Assembly: GCA_039180415.1 (NCBI GenBank)
Contig: JBCDDH010000019.1
Span: 1-50,863 of the forward strand
Reading direction: 5' to 3'
DNA from: CAZIXN01 sp039180415
GTDB lineage: Bacteria; Planctomycetota; Phycisphaerae; Phycisphaerales; Phycisphaeraceae
DNA: 50,863 nucleotides
A program made the translations under genes and the position numbers. Positions 35,307 to 44,051 of the stretch are shown in pieces; position 1 is the stretch's first letter; the number at the start of each line of letters is the position of its first letter. The notes below the pieces were generated by a model. That model did not search any database. It worked only from the letters and a program-made list of their open reading frames with translations, and was not told the origin of the DNA.

Positions 35307-37325
35307 TTACCGGCGAAGCGGAGGCCAGACTGCCGTGACCACCACCACAAGCGCCACCCCAAGCGGCTCCGGAACCGCGATGCCGTTTAGGTTTGGGTGG
35401 AGGATTGATCCCCAGTTGTTCAGCACGCGGTTCAACTCCGCCTGATCGATCGCACCGCCAGGTATGTCATTCAGCCAGCCCGATGCTTCGGGGTCATCGA
35501 GTGTTTGCCCCCAGTTGTTGAGCACGAGGTTGAGGTCGCCCTGCTCTACTTGGCCGTTGCCGTTGAAGTCGCCTGCCAGTGTCGAGACGAACACGTCGGC
35601 CAGAGTCAGGCCGGATTCATCGACCACAACCTCATAGATGCGCGTCTGGCCGTCGACCGTGACCTCGACGCGGTGCTCACCGCGGAAGACCCGAGCGTCT
35701 ATCTTTCCGTCCGCTTCGGTCGTGAGAGTCAAGTCGCTCCACCAAGCGTCGAACACCAAGTCGAGATACGCTTGACCCGCCGGCCGGATCGTCCAGTCCG
35801 CGTCGAACAGCGCCGCGTCCGGGCGCCAGTGGGCGTTCTCCCAAAAGCCCCATTGGACGAACGAATCCACCGCTTCGTGCGCGAAGACCGCGGTCATGAA
35901 GTCGCGGAGGTAGTCGGCTTGGAGTTGACGGTCGGTCGTGTTGACGTCGAACTCGGTAATCGCGATAGGTAAGCCGGTCGCGTCATGAAAACGGTCGAGA
36001 ACGGCCCAGACACGTTCGATGTCGGTCAGATCGCTCGCGCTAAAGTGCCCCTGCATGCCGATCGCGTCAATGGCCGCGCCCCGCTGCTGCAGGCCTTGGA
36101 TCGTCTGAAGGTATTGGGTGCGGTTGGGTTCGTTGCCTTGGTTGCCGGTGATAATCCCGAACTCGTTGATGAACAAGTTGGCGTCGTTGATGGCGTCGGC
36201 CGCCGCGAACCACTCGTCCATCACCGATTCGCCAAAACGGTTGAGCAGGTCGGTATTGGCGCGCGTTTCGTTGACCACGTCCCAATCGCGAACGAGGCCC
36301 TGCGTCTTGGCGGCGATATCGGCGACGTGATCAATCACGGCCTGCCGTTGCGTCGCGGGGTCGCTGTCCAGCGCGAGCAGCGATTGAGGCAGGTGGTTGT
36401 TGCCGGGCCAAACCATGACGTGCCCGCGGCTTTCCAGGCCGTTGTCTTGGGCCCATTGCAGGGCGTCGAGCGCGATCGCTTCGCCGAAGTTATTGCCAAA
36501 CTCTCCCTCGAGGGCGCGCCACTTGAGCGTGTTCTCCAGCGTGGCCGTATTGAACAGTTCGAGCACCTTCTGGCGGTAGGCCGCGTCGCTGCCCGACGGA
36601 TCGCCGACGAGTTTGTTGCCAACGACGGCCGAGCCGAAGCGAAACTCGTGCTTTTGCTGCAACACCCGCACCTGGGCGTTCTCGATCGGCGTGCCGTCGG
36701 GTCGCGTCAGGACGACCGTCAAGTCCGACTTGCGGAGTTGATCGATGCGCTGCTCAGCCTCGATGCGCCAGGGTGCATCGGAGGCCCGGCCCACGTAAAC
36801 CTCGGGGGCTTCGGGCGTGAAGGCGATCCGGTCGATCGAGACGTCGAAGGGGTTCGGACTGCCAAATTCGCCGAGGACGTTGAAACGCACCACGTTGGCG
36901 TAATCGAAGTTGGCGAAGTCGCCGACGCCGTCGTCCGGAGCCGCGAAGGGGGTGCGGGTGATGAACGAGCGTGGCGCACCGGCGTCGTCCGGGGGAGTGG
37001 GCACGCCGAATTTCACGCTGCGCTCGGCCGTGTCGTAGAACTCCAGGACGAGTTGCCCGGTGCCGTGGCCAGGCCCGACCGTGTAGTCGACTTCGAGGTG
37101 CTGATCGCGCAAGGAGCTCAGGTCCGCCGGGGCCCCGAAGTCGATCCCGGCCCCGCCCCAGCCGTCGTTCGGATCGCTCAGCCGCACCTGCGTGGTCCCG
37201 GGCGTCTGATTGAACCCGGCAAAGGTGTAGTCGAAGGCGGTGTCGTTGAAGTCAGAAACGACCAGCCCTTGAGCCGACACAGCCAACACGGCGGCGAGGC
37301 ACAAAATCGTGGAGCGCATCGGCAT
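35307..37325 (-). CDS. Exported GH10 endo-beta-1,4-xylanase with dockerin-like pair and PEP-CTERM tail
   Basis: The 672-residue secreted enzyme has a signal peptide (1-20), an N-terminal beta-sandwich of about 150 residues that may bind carbohydrate, then a GH10 barrel. The acid/base Glu353 is in WDVVNE and the nucleophile Glu458 in ITEFDV; HEFRFGSAVV, RGHVMVW and the WGFWENAHWRP region are also typical of GH10. Two dockerin/EF-hand-like modules follow (GDFNGNGQVEQGDLNLVLNNWG and DQAELNRVLNNWGS), then a VPEP tail ending in RR. It should cleave xylan outside the cell. Two ATGs, at 37325 and 37319, precede the signal. It is the last gene of the LacI-to-xylanase block. Confidence 0.87.
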   Translation of the reverse strand: MPMRSTILCLAAVLAVSAQGLVVSDFNDTAFDYTFAGFNQTPGTTQVRLSDPNDGWGGAGIDFGAPADLSSLRDQHLEVDYTVGPGHGTGQLVLEFYDTAERSVKFGVPTPPDDAGAPRSFITRTPFAAPDDGVGDFANFDYANVVRFNVLGEFGSPNPFDVSIDRIAFTPEAPEVYVGRASDAPWRIEAEQRIDQLRKSDLTVVLTRPDGTPIENAQVRVLQQKHEFRFGSAVVGNKLVGDPSGSDAAYRQKVLELFNTATLENTLKWRALEGEFGNNFGEAIALDALQWAQDNGLESRGHVMVWPGNNHLPQSLLALDSDPATQRQAVIDHVADIAAKTQGLVRDWDVVNETRANTDLLNRFGESVMDEWFAAADAINDANLFINEFGIITGNQGNEPNRTQYLQTIQGLQQRGAAIDAIGMQGHFSASDLTDIERVWAVLDRFHDATGLPIAITEFDVNTTDRQLQADYLRDFMTAVFAHEAVDSFVQWGFWENAHWRPDAALFDADWTIRPAGQAYLDLVFDAWWSDLTLTTEADGKIDARVFRGEHRVEVTVDGQTRIYEVVVDESGLTLADVFVSTLAGDFNGNGQVEQGDLNLVLNNWGQTLDDPEASGWLNDIPGGAIDQAELNRVLNNWGSILHPNLNGIAVPEPLGVALVVVVTAVWPPLRR

Positions 37326-37345
37326 GGGAAAAAGCAGAGAACGGA

Positions 37346-39169
37346 TCAAGGGAGCTTCAACCGAAGCGCTTCCCCGTGGCGATCGAGGGTGAATTGGTGC
37401 TCCGCTCTTCGTTCGCCGTGCTCGACGGTGAGGACGTAGTCGCCGAGAAAACCACGGGTCGCAAAAGCGCCGTCGACATCGGTGTTGCCATGTTCGTCGG
37501 TCCACCAAGCCTCCTTCACGAGATCAAGCCAGGCTTGCCCGTGTGGACGGATATTCCAAGCCGAGTCCCAAAGCGCCGCGGACGGCTTCCAGTGCCGATC
37601 CGCCCAGAAACCCCAGAGGAGGATGCCGTCCATCGACGGGTGGCTGAACGCCGCCGTCATGACGTCGCGGAGATAGTCAGCCCGCAACTCTTCGTCGAGC
37701 ATGACGATGTCCAGTTCCGTGATCTTGAGCCTCAAGCCGGTCGCCGCGTAGCGATCCATGATCTCGAGCAGCCGCGTCGGCGGCGTGAGCGTGGAGCCGA
37801 AGTGGCCCTGCATACCGATGCCCTGGATCGGAGCGCCGCGTCCGATCAGGCCTTGGATAACGTCGAAGTAAACGTCCTGGTGTTTAGTGTCGTAGCCGCC
37901 GTTGGCGAGGATCCCCCAGTCGTTGATGTAACGCACGGCACCGGGGTCGGCGGCTTTGGCGAGATGAAACCACTCGTCCATGACTTCGTCGCCAAGGATG
38001 TCCATCAGGTCGGTGTTGTTGAACGGTTCGTTAAGAACGTCCCAATCGGCCATCCGCCCGGCATATTTCTCCGCCGTTGACGTGACGCGCTCGGCGACAC
38101 GCTCGCGCAGCAACGCGGGTTGACCTTCAAGGCTGCGCAGTTCTTCCGGCAACCACCGCCACCCGGGCCATACGAGCACATGGCCGCGGATCGTGATATC
38201 CCGCTCCCGGAGCCAAGCCATCGCGGTGGCGATGTCCTGTGGCTCGCCGAAGCCGTGCGAAACCCATTTCATGTCGTTCTCGAAGACGACTTCGTTGAAG
38301 TGGTCCTCGACGAGCCGTGCGTACTTCGCGTCGGCCCGAGGGCCCGCGAGGGTCTCGGCGACCACGGCCGAACCGAAGCGGAAGGCGTGACGCCGCATCT
38401 GGACGTGCACCTTGGCATCCGGCACGGGCCGGCCTTCGCCATCGGTCACGGTGACGGTCAGATCAGCCATTCGCAGTTCTTCGATGCGTTGCTGCGCTTC
38501 GGCCCGCCACGCGGCGTCGGTTTCGCGGCCGGGGTACGTCAGCTTGGTATGCGGCAACGCCGTGAGGTCGAAGCCCGGGCCGAAGTTCTGGAGCCTCAGA
38601 CCGCCGAGTTCCATGACCTGTGCGTCGTAGCCGAGCTGAAAGCTCAGCTTGCCTTCGCCCGGGGCGTAGTCGCGTTCCGCGATGAACGGAAAGTCGAAGC
38701 GCTTCCATCCGATGGCGTAGCTGATCTGGTGGCTCATCGATTGTGGCCACGGATCGCCGTTGAGCTCGAATTTGACGTCGGCGAAACCTTCACCCGTCAT
38801 GGATTCGAGGCAGCGGGCATAGAAACCCACGTGCATCACGTCGCCTTTGCGGATCGGCCGGGCGTTGAGCCAATTCGCCTGGATCGACCACGTCGCGGCC
38901 GGCCGTCGCTCGACGACGACGCGTGCCGCTCGCTCAAACCCGGGGTGGTCAGCCGGAACGATATCGATCGTGGCCGGCCCGTCCGTATCAAAGGCCACGT
39001 CGTCCAGCCCTTGCGCCGCAACCACGTCTTGTCCACCAGTCGGCACCGGGCTTGCCTCGTTCGCTTGGCTCGTCCCCACCACCCCGAGCGCGACTCCGAG
39101 GCTTAAGGTGAACAGAAAAACGGCAAGCATGCTTTCGTACAGACGCGGCGTAAACAGAGTGATATCCAT
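37346..39169 (-). CDS. Exported GH10 endo-beta-1,4-xylanase, no PEP-CTERM tail
   Basis: The 607-residue protein has a signal segment at about 14-36, an N-terminal jelly-roll (CBM-like, residues 50-200), then a GH10 domain. Glu381 in WDVLNE is the acid/base and Glu485 in ITELDI the nucleophile; RHAFRFGSAVV, RGHVLVWPGW and LLWGFWADRHWKP also fit. It lacks the dockerin-like modules and sorting tail of the neighbouring paralogue, and may be freely secreted or periplasmic. The ATG at 39169 has GAGG seven bases upstream. It lies 20 bases before the second xylanase gene. The two probably arose by duplication and divergence. Confidence 0.87.
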   Translation of the reverse strand: MDITLFTPRLYESMLAVFLFTLSLGVALGVVGTSQANEASPVPTGGQDVVAAQGLDDVAFDTDGPATIDIVPADHPGFERAARVVVERRPAATWSIQANWLNARPIRKGDVMHVGFYARCLESMTGEGFADVKFELNGDPWPQSMSHQISYAIGWKRFDFPFIAERDYAPGEGKLSFQLGYDAQVMELGGLRLQNFGPGFDLTALPHTKLTYPGRETDAAWRAEAQQRIEELRMADLTVTVTDGEGRPVPDAKVHVQMRRHAFRFGSAVVAETLAGPRADAKYARLVEDHFNEVVFENDMKWVSHGFGEPQDIATAMAWLRERDITIRGHVLVWPGWRWLPEELRSLEGQPALLRERVAERVTSTAEKYAGRMADWDVLNEPFNNTDLMDILGDEVMDEWFHLAKAADPGAVRYINDWGILANGGYDTKHQDVYFDVIQGLIGRGAPIQGIGMQGHFGSTLTPPTRLLEIMDRYAATGLRLKITELDIVMLDEELRADYLRDVMTAAFSHPSMDGILLWGFWADRHWKPSAALWDSAWNIRPHGQAWLDLVKEAWWTDEHGNTDVDGAFATRGFLGDYVLTVEHGERRAEHQFTLDRHGEALRLKLP

Positions 39170-39233
39170 CGTTCTACCTCGTAGAAGAGCCCGCAATCGA
39201 TTGCCCAGGGACCGACACGGGCGTGGAAACGAA

Positions 39234-40097
39234 TCAGTACTGGACGTAAATATTTTCCGATTCGAGGTCATGGGCGACCGGGTCCTTGTAGCCGAACGAG
39301 CCGCCGTGGCCGTCGAGGAAGACGAAGTTGGCGGTATCGCCGATATGACGGAAACGGATCTGATTGACGTTGGCCGCCGAGTCTTCGTTGGTACCGAGAT
39401 CGGCCTTGGCGGTGTAGTCAAACCCGTTGACGCCATCCACCAGCCACGGGGTTTGGTTGACGTTGTTTAAACCGGTGGCGAAATGACGACGATCGAGTAC
39501 GGCCCCACCGTTGTTACCGTCTTCGGGGTTTTGCGTGACGTCGGTCGCGGCGAAGAGTGTGCTCGTGTTTCGAACCGTTTCGATACGCGTGGGCGTCAAC
39601 AGCCCCGGTGTCCGGCCGAGTTCCTGGACACCGTACCAATCGACCACATTGGACTCGGGCATCAGCCGCGGATGGGCGGCGTACTGTCGCAATCGATTGT
39701 CGCCTTCCTGAGCTAACGCCGACGGGCAGGCGTATAGCTCGGCGATGCCCGCGTCCTGCACGCCAGCCTCGCCTTCCTCACGCCAGTTCTTTTCGCCCCG
39801 ACCCATGGCGTTGAGCGAGAGCAACGCCCAATCGGTGTTCTCGCCGGATTGATAGTCGCCCGGAGTTGCGCCGAAGAACAAACCCCAGGGCAACGAGTCG
39901 TTGTTGTCGCCGGCATAGACGAATAACGCGACGCCTGCTTGCTTGAGATTCGACGAACACGCCAATGCCTGGGCGGCTTTGCGGGCCGAGCCCAACGCGG
40001 GCAAGAGCAGGCCGATCAGCAGGGCGATGATGGAGATGACCACGAGAAGTTCGATGAGGGTGAAGCCGGAAAGGCGGTGAGGGGCGGTGCGAGGCAT
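39234..40097 (-). CDS. Prepilin-type protein of the DUF1559-like class
   Basis: The 287-residue protein has a type IV prepilin leader: after Gly11 comes FTLIELLVVISIIALLIGLLL with Glu at mature position 5, so it should be processed by a prepilin peptidase and anchored in the membrane or a pseudopilus. The C-terminal RHIGDTANFVFLDGHGG resembles the H-X9-DG motif of the abundant planctomycete family, with one extra residue between His and Asp. The ATG at 40097 has AAAGG five bases upstream. Placed between PEP-CTERM and xylanase genes, it may help secrete or hold the enzymes, but that is inference. Confidence 0.82.
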   Translation of the reverse strand: MPRTAPHRLSGFTLIELLVVISIIALLIGLLLPALGSARKAAQALACSSNLKQAGVALFVYAGDNNDSLPWGLFFGATPGDYQSGENTDWALLSLNAMGRGEKNWREEGEAGVQDAGIAELYACPSALAQEGDNRLRQYAAHPRLMPESNVVDWYGVQELGRTPGLLTPTRIETVRNTSTLFAATDVTQNPEDGNNGGAVLDRRHFATGLNNVNQTPWLVDGVNGFDYTAKADLGTNEDSAANVNQIRFRHIGDTANFVFLDGHGGSFGYKDPVAHDLESENIYVQY

Positions 40098-40196
40098 GGC
40101 GACCTTTCGGAAAAGTGCAGAACAGACGGGATCAGGCCAAGCCGCGGCGGCGCCGGTGAACCCCGCCGCGGGCAACGAACACTTGTTCAAGCGGTG

Positions 40197-41594
40197 TTAA
40201 GCGGAACGTCGGCGACGCAGCGTCAAGCCCGCGGCGACCAACGCGGCCGCCATCGCGGGCTCGGGCACCGCGGCCCCTTCGAAGCTCGGGGCGGTGGTGC
40301 TGCCCCAGTTGTTCAGCACGCGGTTGAGCTCTTCCTGGTCCACGTTGGGCGTCTCGAACGGGTCGCCGTTGGGATCGAACGGCGCGGCGGCGCCCCAGTT
40401 GTTCAGCACGAGATTCAGATCGCCTTGTTCGACCTGACCCGAGTCGTCGTAATCCCCGACGATGCCCGAGACGAGCGCTTCGATGATCGCGACGTTGGCG
40501 ATCTCGATGCCGAGCAGGCCCGCGTCGTCGCCGGCTTGAATCTGTATCTGGGAGAGATCAAAGTTCTGCAGGCCGTCGCCGCCGTTGGTGAAGCCAAAGG
40601 TTGTGACGAATTCCGACTCGCTGCCCGAGCCAAGCGGGAGCGTGAAGGTCGTGAATTCATCGGCGTTGAAGTTGTCGGTGCCGATGCCGAAGATGAAGTC
40701 CTCGCTACCTAGCCCGGGGCCCGAGTCGTCGCCGTCGTTGTCGCCCAACAAGACGACGAAGTCTTCCGCGGTGTTGCCGGGTAGGAGCTTGGCTTCGACC
40801 TGCAGGGCCGCCCCACTCGCATCGAAGTCGATGTTCAGGCCGTTGAAGCCGATGCCGCCATCGGGGTTTTCGGCAGTTGTGGGGTCGGCGTTGATGACGA
40901 AGCTGTCGCCGCTCGCGTCCGCGCCAGCGGTAAAGGTGCCAAACGTGAAGGGCTGGCTGGCGCTCGCAAACGTGTCGGTATTGAGCGCGGCGATCAGGGG
41001 GTTGTCCGGATCAACGATCTTGACGCTCTCGACATCGATCTTCAGACGGTCCGTGCCACCGAACGCCGACTGGATTTGTATCTGCGTGAGGCCGAAGTTC
41101 TGTAGGTTGTCGCCGGGGAGTTTGCCGTCTTGAGCCTGGCTGAAGACCGGGCCGGGGTTGAGCAGGTCTTGGGAGAGCGTGACGAATTCTCCCGGAGCCA
41201 CGCCGGAGAGGTCGAAAGAGAATTGAAACTCATCGCCGTTAATCGGCCCGTCGGTGTCGCCCAGGACGACACGGAAGTCGGGTGCGGCGTTGAGCGGGTC
41301 GACGCGGAGCGTGACCTCGAGCGCCTTGCCCACAGAATCGAAGTCGGCAAACACGTCCGATCCGGCGCCGCCGAACAGCCCGTTGACGCCGTCGCTGTCC
41401 GTAGCGATGTCGATGTTGATCAGGCCGCCGCTGGTCCCGAACGCGCCGGGCTCGGAGAAATCCAGAAAGGTAAAGCCGTTGAGGTCGAACTGGTCGGCGT
41501 TGAAGACCGCCAAGTCGGCTGCCCTGGCAGAAACCGCCCATGAACCGGCGACGGCGAATCCGAGTGTGGCGACGAGTTGTTTGGTGCGAAACAT
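40197..41594 (-). CDS. Exported PEP-CTERM protein with duplicated beta domains and dockerin-like pair
   Basis: The 465-residue protein has a signal peptide (1-25) and two similar beta-rich domains; SAFGGTDRLKIDVESVKIV and ISQIQIQ-type strands recur in each half. It then carries the dockerin-like pair GQVEQGDLNLVLNNWG and QEELNRVLNNWGS, and a VPEP tail ending in RRRR. The dockerin-like pair is nearly the same as that of the xylanase at 35307-37325. The second domain also resembles the next protein upstream (FRVVLxDNDGDDSxPGxGxED). No enzymatic motif is visible; a substrate-binding or cell-surface role is likely. AGGAG lies six bases before the ATG. Confidence 0.8.
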   Translation of the reverse strand: MFRTKQLVATLGFAVAGSWAVSARAADLAVFNADQFDLNGFTFLDFSEPGAFGTSGGLINIDIATDSDGVNGLFGGAGSDVFADFDSVGKALEVTLRVDPLNAAPDFRVVLGDTDGPINGDEFQFSFDLSGVAPGEFVTLSQDLLNPGPVFSQAQDGKLPGDNLQNFGLTQIQIQSAFGGTDRLKIDVESVKIVDPDNPLIAALNTDTFASASQPFTFGTFTAGADASGDSFVINADPTTAENPDGGIGFNGLNIDFDASGAALQVEAKLLPGNTAEDFVVLLGDNDGDDSGPGLGSEDFIFGIGTDNFNADEFTTFTLPLGSGSESEFVTTFGFTNGGDGLQNFDLSQIQIQAGDDAGLLGIEIANVAIIEALVSGIVGDYDDSGQVEQGDLNLVLNNWGAAAPFDPNGDPFETPNVDQEELNRVLNNWGSTTAPSFEGAAVPEPAMAAALVAAGLTLRRRRSA

Positions 41595-41661
41595 GGTTTT
41601 CTCCTGAATCTCGAGACAAAAATGAGTCGGGGAAGCAAAGAAATGACGGTGGGAGCGATGG

Positions 41662-42321
41662 CTATGGGCGGCGACGCAGCACGAAGGCGGTCAGGCCGGC
41701 CCCGAGCAGCGCGGCCGATCCCGGTTCGGGAACGAGTTCGACGGATCGGACTTCGAGGTGCAAGCGGTCGGTTCCGCCGAATGCGCTTTGGAGTTGCCAT
41801 TGATCGAGGCCGGGGTTGAGCGCCCCGTCGCCGCCGTTGGTAAAACCAAACGACTTGTCCGTAAAGACGGAGTTGAGGGGTGAAAACTGTTCGCTGAAGC
41901 CACTGCCATCGTTGAGCGGCGTGGCGAAGCTGGTGTCGATGAAGATCTGGTGATCTTCCGTGCCTTGTCCGGGTGCCGAGTCGTCGCCGTCGTTGTCCCG
42001 CAGAACGACCCGAAAGTCCTCGGCTTCGTTGCCGGGCAGCAGCCGGTACACGATCCGGAGCTGGTATTCGCTCGCGTCAAAATCTGTTTGAGTGAGGTCG
42101 CGCCCGATACCACCGAACGAAGACGCATCGATCGTCAATGACGAAATCGTTTCGGTCACGTTGCCCGAAAACCCACCGAAGGCGAAGCCGGCCGGCGCGC
42201 CGGTCAAAAACATGCCGTCGCCCTCGTACAGGGAAAGATTGGCGGCAGATGTTTGGGGGCTCAAACAAACCACCCAGGCCGCGACGGCAGCAACGACGGG
42301 TTGGAACGAATACAAATTCAT
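41662..42321 (-). CDS. Exported PEP-CTERM protein, beta-domain type
   Basis: The 219-residue protein has a signal peptide (1-26, ending SAAN), a single beta-rich domain and a VPEP tail ending in RRRP. The domain shares LLPGNEAEDFRVVLRDNDGD and SAFGGTDRLHLEVRSVEL with the larger neighbour downstream, so both descend from one ancestral surface-binding domain. A strong AGGAGG lies eight bases before the ATG, which fixes the start. It follows the LacI gene by 88 bases, and a 13-base motif upstream is shared with the lacI promoter region. Function is unknown; a xylan-related surface role is inferred from position. Confidence 0.8.
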   Translation of the reverse strand: MNLYSFQPVVAAVAAWVVCLSPQTSAANLSLYEGDGMFLTGAPAGFAFGGFSGNVTETISSLTIDASSFGGIGRDLTQTDFDASEYQLRIVYRLLPGNEAEDFRVVLRDNDGDDSAPGQGTEDHQIFIDTSFATPLNDGSGFSEQFSPLNSVFTDKSFGFTNGGDGALNPGLDQWQLQSAFGGTDRLHLEVRSVELVPEPGSAALLGAGLTAFVLRRRP

Positions 42322-42348
42322 GCGAATTCCCTCCTGGCTTGAAACAAA

Positions 42349-42361
42349 AAACGTCTGGTTT
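42349..42361. promoter_or_regulatory. Motif AAACGTCTGGTTT upstream of the PEP-CTERM gene
   Basis: This 13-base motif differs by one base from AAACGTTTGGTTT at 43451-43463 upstream of lacI. It lies 27 bases upstream of the gene start. It may be an operator shared by the two transcription units. Confidence 0.4.
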
Positions 42362-42409
42362 CGTGGGCTCCTCGAATGCCCACGCGGTGCGATGGCGGCG
42401 CGAGGCCGC

Positions 42410-43435
42410 TCAGTTCGACGGTGGCGAACCGGTTGAGGCACGTAGCGTGAGGTGGTGCTTCAGGGTGTAGGCGTGAGCGGGTTGGGAGACGACACCGGGT
42501 GCTTGGAGTTGACGCAAGAGAAGCTGAGCGCCGACTTTTCCGAGTCGTCGCGCGTCATAAGAAATGGTGGTCAACGGGGGGGAGAGCTTGTCGCAGGGGT
42601 ACACGTCGTTGAAGCCCATCACGCTCATTTCCTCGGGGACGCGGAGGTTCAGCGTTTGGGCCGCCGAGAGAATCGGAATCGCTTCGTGGTGGGAGTAGCA
42701 GATCAAGCCCGTGGGGCGCTCGGCGGGGTTGGCCAAGCGGGCGACCATCTCCTCATGAGAAACGTGGAGGCAGCGCACGTTGGGCAAGCCGGCCTCGCGG
42801 AGCGCGGCGTCGATGCCGCGCCGGCGGTCTTCGATGCTGTAGTGGGCCTGGGCATCGATGTTGACGTAAAAGTCGAGGCGGCGGTGCCCGAGTTCGATGA
42901 GGTGTTGCGCGGCTTGGTAGCCGCCGTCAACGTCGTCGACGACGATACGCTCAAGGGTTGGGTCGGCGTCGCTGTTGAGCAGAACCGCGGGCAATTGGCT
43001 CTCGCGGAGCAGCGCCCGGGCATGCTCGGGCAAGAACTCAAACATCGCGCAGCCGTCCAACCGCGAACCCATGACCACGTCTTCAAACTGCTCACTCTCA
43101 ACCTTGAGCAGCAGCAGGTGGTATCCGCGGTTGCTGAGCGTGTCGTTAAAGCCGTTGACAAACTCGGTGTGCACGCCTTCAAAAAACAGGGTGGCTTCGG
43201 TATTGAGTAGGCCGATCGTCCAGGTGCGTTTTTCGGAAAACGCCCGCGCACGCCAGTTCGCTCGATAGCCCATGTCCTTGGCCAGTTTTCGGATGCGTTC
43301 AGCCCGGCGGGCGGTGCTCTTCCACGTTTCTTTGGAGTCGCCACGCAGAACCCTCGCAACGGTCGAACTCGAGACGCCGGCCTTTTGGGCGATCTCATAG
43401 ATCGTGACTTTGGAGTTCGTGGCGGAAGTATTCAT
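42410..43435 (-). CDS. LacI family transcriptional regulator
   Basis: The 341-residue regulator has the LacI helix-turn-helix VTIYEIAQKAGVSSSTVARVL at residues 10-30, the hinge region, and a periplasmic-binding-protein-like effector domain (WTIGLLNTEATLFFEGVHTEF, VVDDVDGGYQAAQHLIELGH, MSVMGFNDVYPCDKLSPPLTTI). It is the first gene of the minus-strand block that ends in two xylanase genes, so it probably responds to a xylan-derived sugar. Two palindromic elements of LacI type lie upstream (43451-43472 and 43507-43549), consistent with autoregulation. AGGT is the likely ribosome-binding site. Confidence 0.87.
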   Translation of the reverse strand: MNTSATNSKVTIYEIAQKAGVSSSTVARVLRGDSKETWKSTARRAERIRKLAKDMGYRANWRARAFSEKRTWTIGLLNTEATLFFEGVHTEFVNGFNDTLSNRGYHLLLLKVESEQFEDVVMGSRLDGCAMFEFLPEHARALLRESQLPAVLLNSDADPTLERIVVDDVDGGYQAAQHLIELGHRRLDFYVNIDAQAHYSIEDRRRGIDAALREAGLPNVRCLHVSHEEMVARLANPAERPTGLICYSHHEAIPILSAAQTLNLRVPEEMSVMGFNDVYPCDKLSPPLTTISYDARRLGKVGAQLLLRQLQAPGVVSQPAHAYTLKHHLTLRASTGSPPSN

Positions 43436-43450
43436 CGCAACCTGAGGTCG

Positions 43451-43472
43451 AAACGTTTGGTTTGTTTAAACC
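43451..43472. promoter_or_regulatory. Putative LacI-type operator next to lacI
   Basis: AAACGTTT (43451-43458) is a perfect palindrome with the central CpG usual in LacI-family operators, and the adjoining GGTTTGTTTAAACC (43459-43472) forms a second inverted repeat. They lie 15 bases upstream of the lacI ATG. Confidence 0.5.
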
Positions 43473-43506
43473 TAAACATTGATTTGTCATCGAATTAGAG
43501 AAGAAA

Positions 43507-43549
43507 ATAAAATGACACCGGTGTTATTTTAGCACCGGTGTCATTTTAT
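43507..43549. promoter_or_regulatory. 17-bp perfect inverted repeat with CACCGGTG cores
   Basis: Arms ATAAAATGACACCGGTG (43507-43523) and its complement (43533-43549) pair perfectly around a 9-base loop. The left part, AATGACACCGGTGTTATT (43511-43528), is itself a near-palindrome with the CCGG centre seen in LacI-family operators. It lies about 70 bases upstream of lacI. It could be an operator pair or a T-flanked terminator; both readings fit. Confidence 0.6.
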
Positions 43550-44051
43550 GCAACCCCCTTGCGCCAACTTTCCTCGGGTTGTCGGCAGCCGCTTCGATCG
43601 CGGTCGGGGCTGCTTCCGGTCGAAATCGAGCGTGTTGGCCCCGCTGTGTTCACGAGAGCGATCCGGTGCTTTGATTCGTGAACCGCACGCAGATGGGCTG
43701 CGCTTCGCATCGGATACCGTCGGAAAACGCTTCCTGGCGCAGCTCAGGTGCGGCCGTTTTGGGCTTGGCAAGACCTTGTACAACCGGTTTCGGCCGATGC
43801 GCCAAGGTTACGGGGGGCAATAAATTTGCATGAGCTAGACATACGGCGGGCCGAGCTTCCGCATGCTGACCATCCTTGATGAGTCCATACGAGACGGGCT
43901 TGAAGATGTTCCTGGTCATCACCCCGGCGCGTTCAACGCTCAATTGATCTTCGGCTCGCCTCCGCGGCCGAGCTGTGCCCACGTGTCGTCATCCGGTTCG
44001 TGAACAACGGCGAGCAGAGCCGCCCTTTCCGCGTATCGGCTAGTTTGCGGA
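43550..44051. other. Gene-poor region
   Basis: Open frames in this stretch look like chance: none has a ribosome-binding site, family motif or consistent codon bias. No repeat of note was found apart from the comM fragment that begins at its right edge. Confidence 0.4.

Noticed and set aside
43548..43823. 91-codon plus-strand frame ending in MRQGYGGQ
   Set aside because: It has no start signal or family motif and begins inside the 17-bp inverted repeat; codon use is not gene-like.
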